A DNA stretch of 15,354 nucleotides from Patescibacteria group bacterium (GTDB lineage: Bacteria > Patescibacteriota > Gracilibacteria > UBA1369 > LOWO2-01-FULL-3), in assembly GCA_018818755.1 (NCBI GenBank), contig JAHIRL010000054.1, positions 1-15,354 of the forward strand, written 5' to 3'. The notes under the pieces were generated by a model. The model searched no databases, had not been told where the DNA came from, and saw only the letters and a program-made list of their open reading frames with translations. Positions 15,311 through 15,354 of the stretch are shown piece after piece. A program made the translations under genes and the position numbers. The stretch's first letter is position 1. Each line of letters opens with the position of its first letter.

Positions 15311-15354
15311 ATGAAGAAAATTCTCTCAATTCTTTGGATAATAATAGCGATCTG
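15311..15354 (+). CDS. Start of a membrane or secreted protein (3' truncated)
   Basis: Begins ATG 2 nt after the ruvC stop; 14 full codons are visible, reading MKKILSILWIIIAI. The positively charged N-terminus followed by a hydrophobic run looks like the beginning of a signal peptide or a transmembrane helix. The spacing suggests it belongs to the pyk-ruvC unit. Function cannot be judged from the visible part. Confidence 0.6.
   Translation, partial: MKKILSILWIIIAI

Overview
The window is gene-dense bacterial chromosome with short spacers, many stop/start overlaps and an A-rich coding strand. Small genome-style packing, a stand-alone VirB4/TraC-like ATPase, S-layer-homology (SLH) repeats on a protease and a thrombospondin-type-3/PKD surface protein suggest a Patescibacteria (CPR) lineage, perhaps Peregrinibacteria-like. 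That placement is an inference; no rRNA or full marker set is visible. TGA is a normal stop here: it ends aroC, pyk and the 112-residue minus-strand gene, and it interrupts no conserved frame. The glycine-recoded (code 25) groups are therefore unlikely.

Layout. (1) 1-1541 (+): the 3' part of a cell-surface C-terminal-processing protease with SLH-like repeats, PDZ and S41 domains; its frame is open from the left edge. (2) 1538-4009 (-): a VirB4/TraC-type ATPase that converges on the protease with a 4-nt stop overlap, carries a 45-bp repeat near its 3' end and has its own good promoter. (3) 4145-12969 (+): a long collinear run of gyrA, a secreted Ca-binding-type anchored protein, rpmE (bL31), aroC, ruvA, an M24 Xaa-Pro-type peptidase and glmS. 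The only gap above 25 nt is 9413-9520, which contains a possible decayed or frameshifted basic mini-gene. (4) 12962-13300 (-): an unrecognised 112-residue protein that overlaps the glmS 3' end by 8 nt. (5) 13411-15354 (+): pyk, ruvC (ATGA overlap) and the first 14 codons of a membrane or secreted protein. There is no gene-free stretch longer than 135 bp, and no RNA gene, mobile element or CRISPR array is seen.

Function. Most genes are housekeeping: DNA supercoiling (GyrA), Holliday-junction processing (RuvA and RuvC, in separate transcription units), ribosome (bL31), glycolysis (Pyk), amino-sugar synthesis for the envelope (GlmS), peptide turnover and the last step of chorismate synthesis. 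Three entries concern the cell surface or secretion: the SLH protease, the VirB4-like ATPase and the TSP3/PKD protein.

Nothing here is a convincing new defence or mobile system. The signals most worth a second look are the absence of Shine-Dalgarno motifs before all 12 visible starts together with short predicted leaders, the back-to-back divergent promoters at 13321-13384, the K/R-rich frameshifted relic between aroC and ruvA, the SLH-S41 architecture, and the TSP3/PKD surface gene lodged between gyrA and rpmE.
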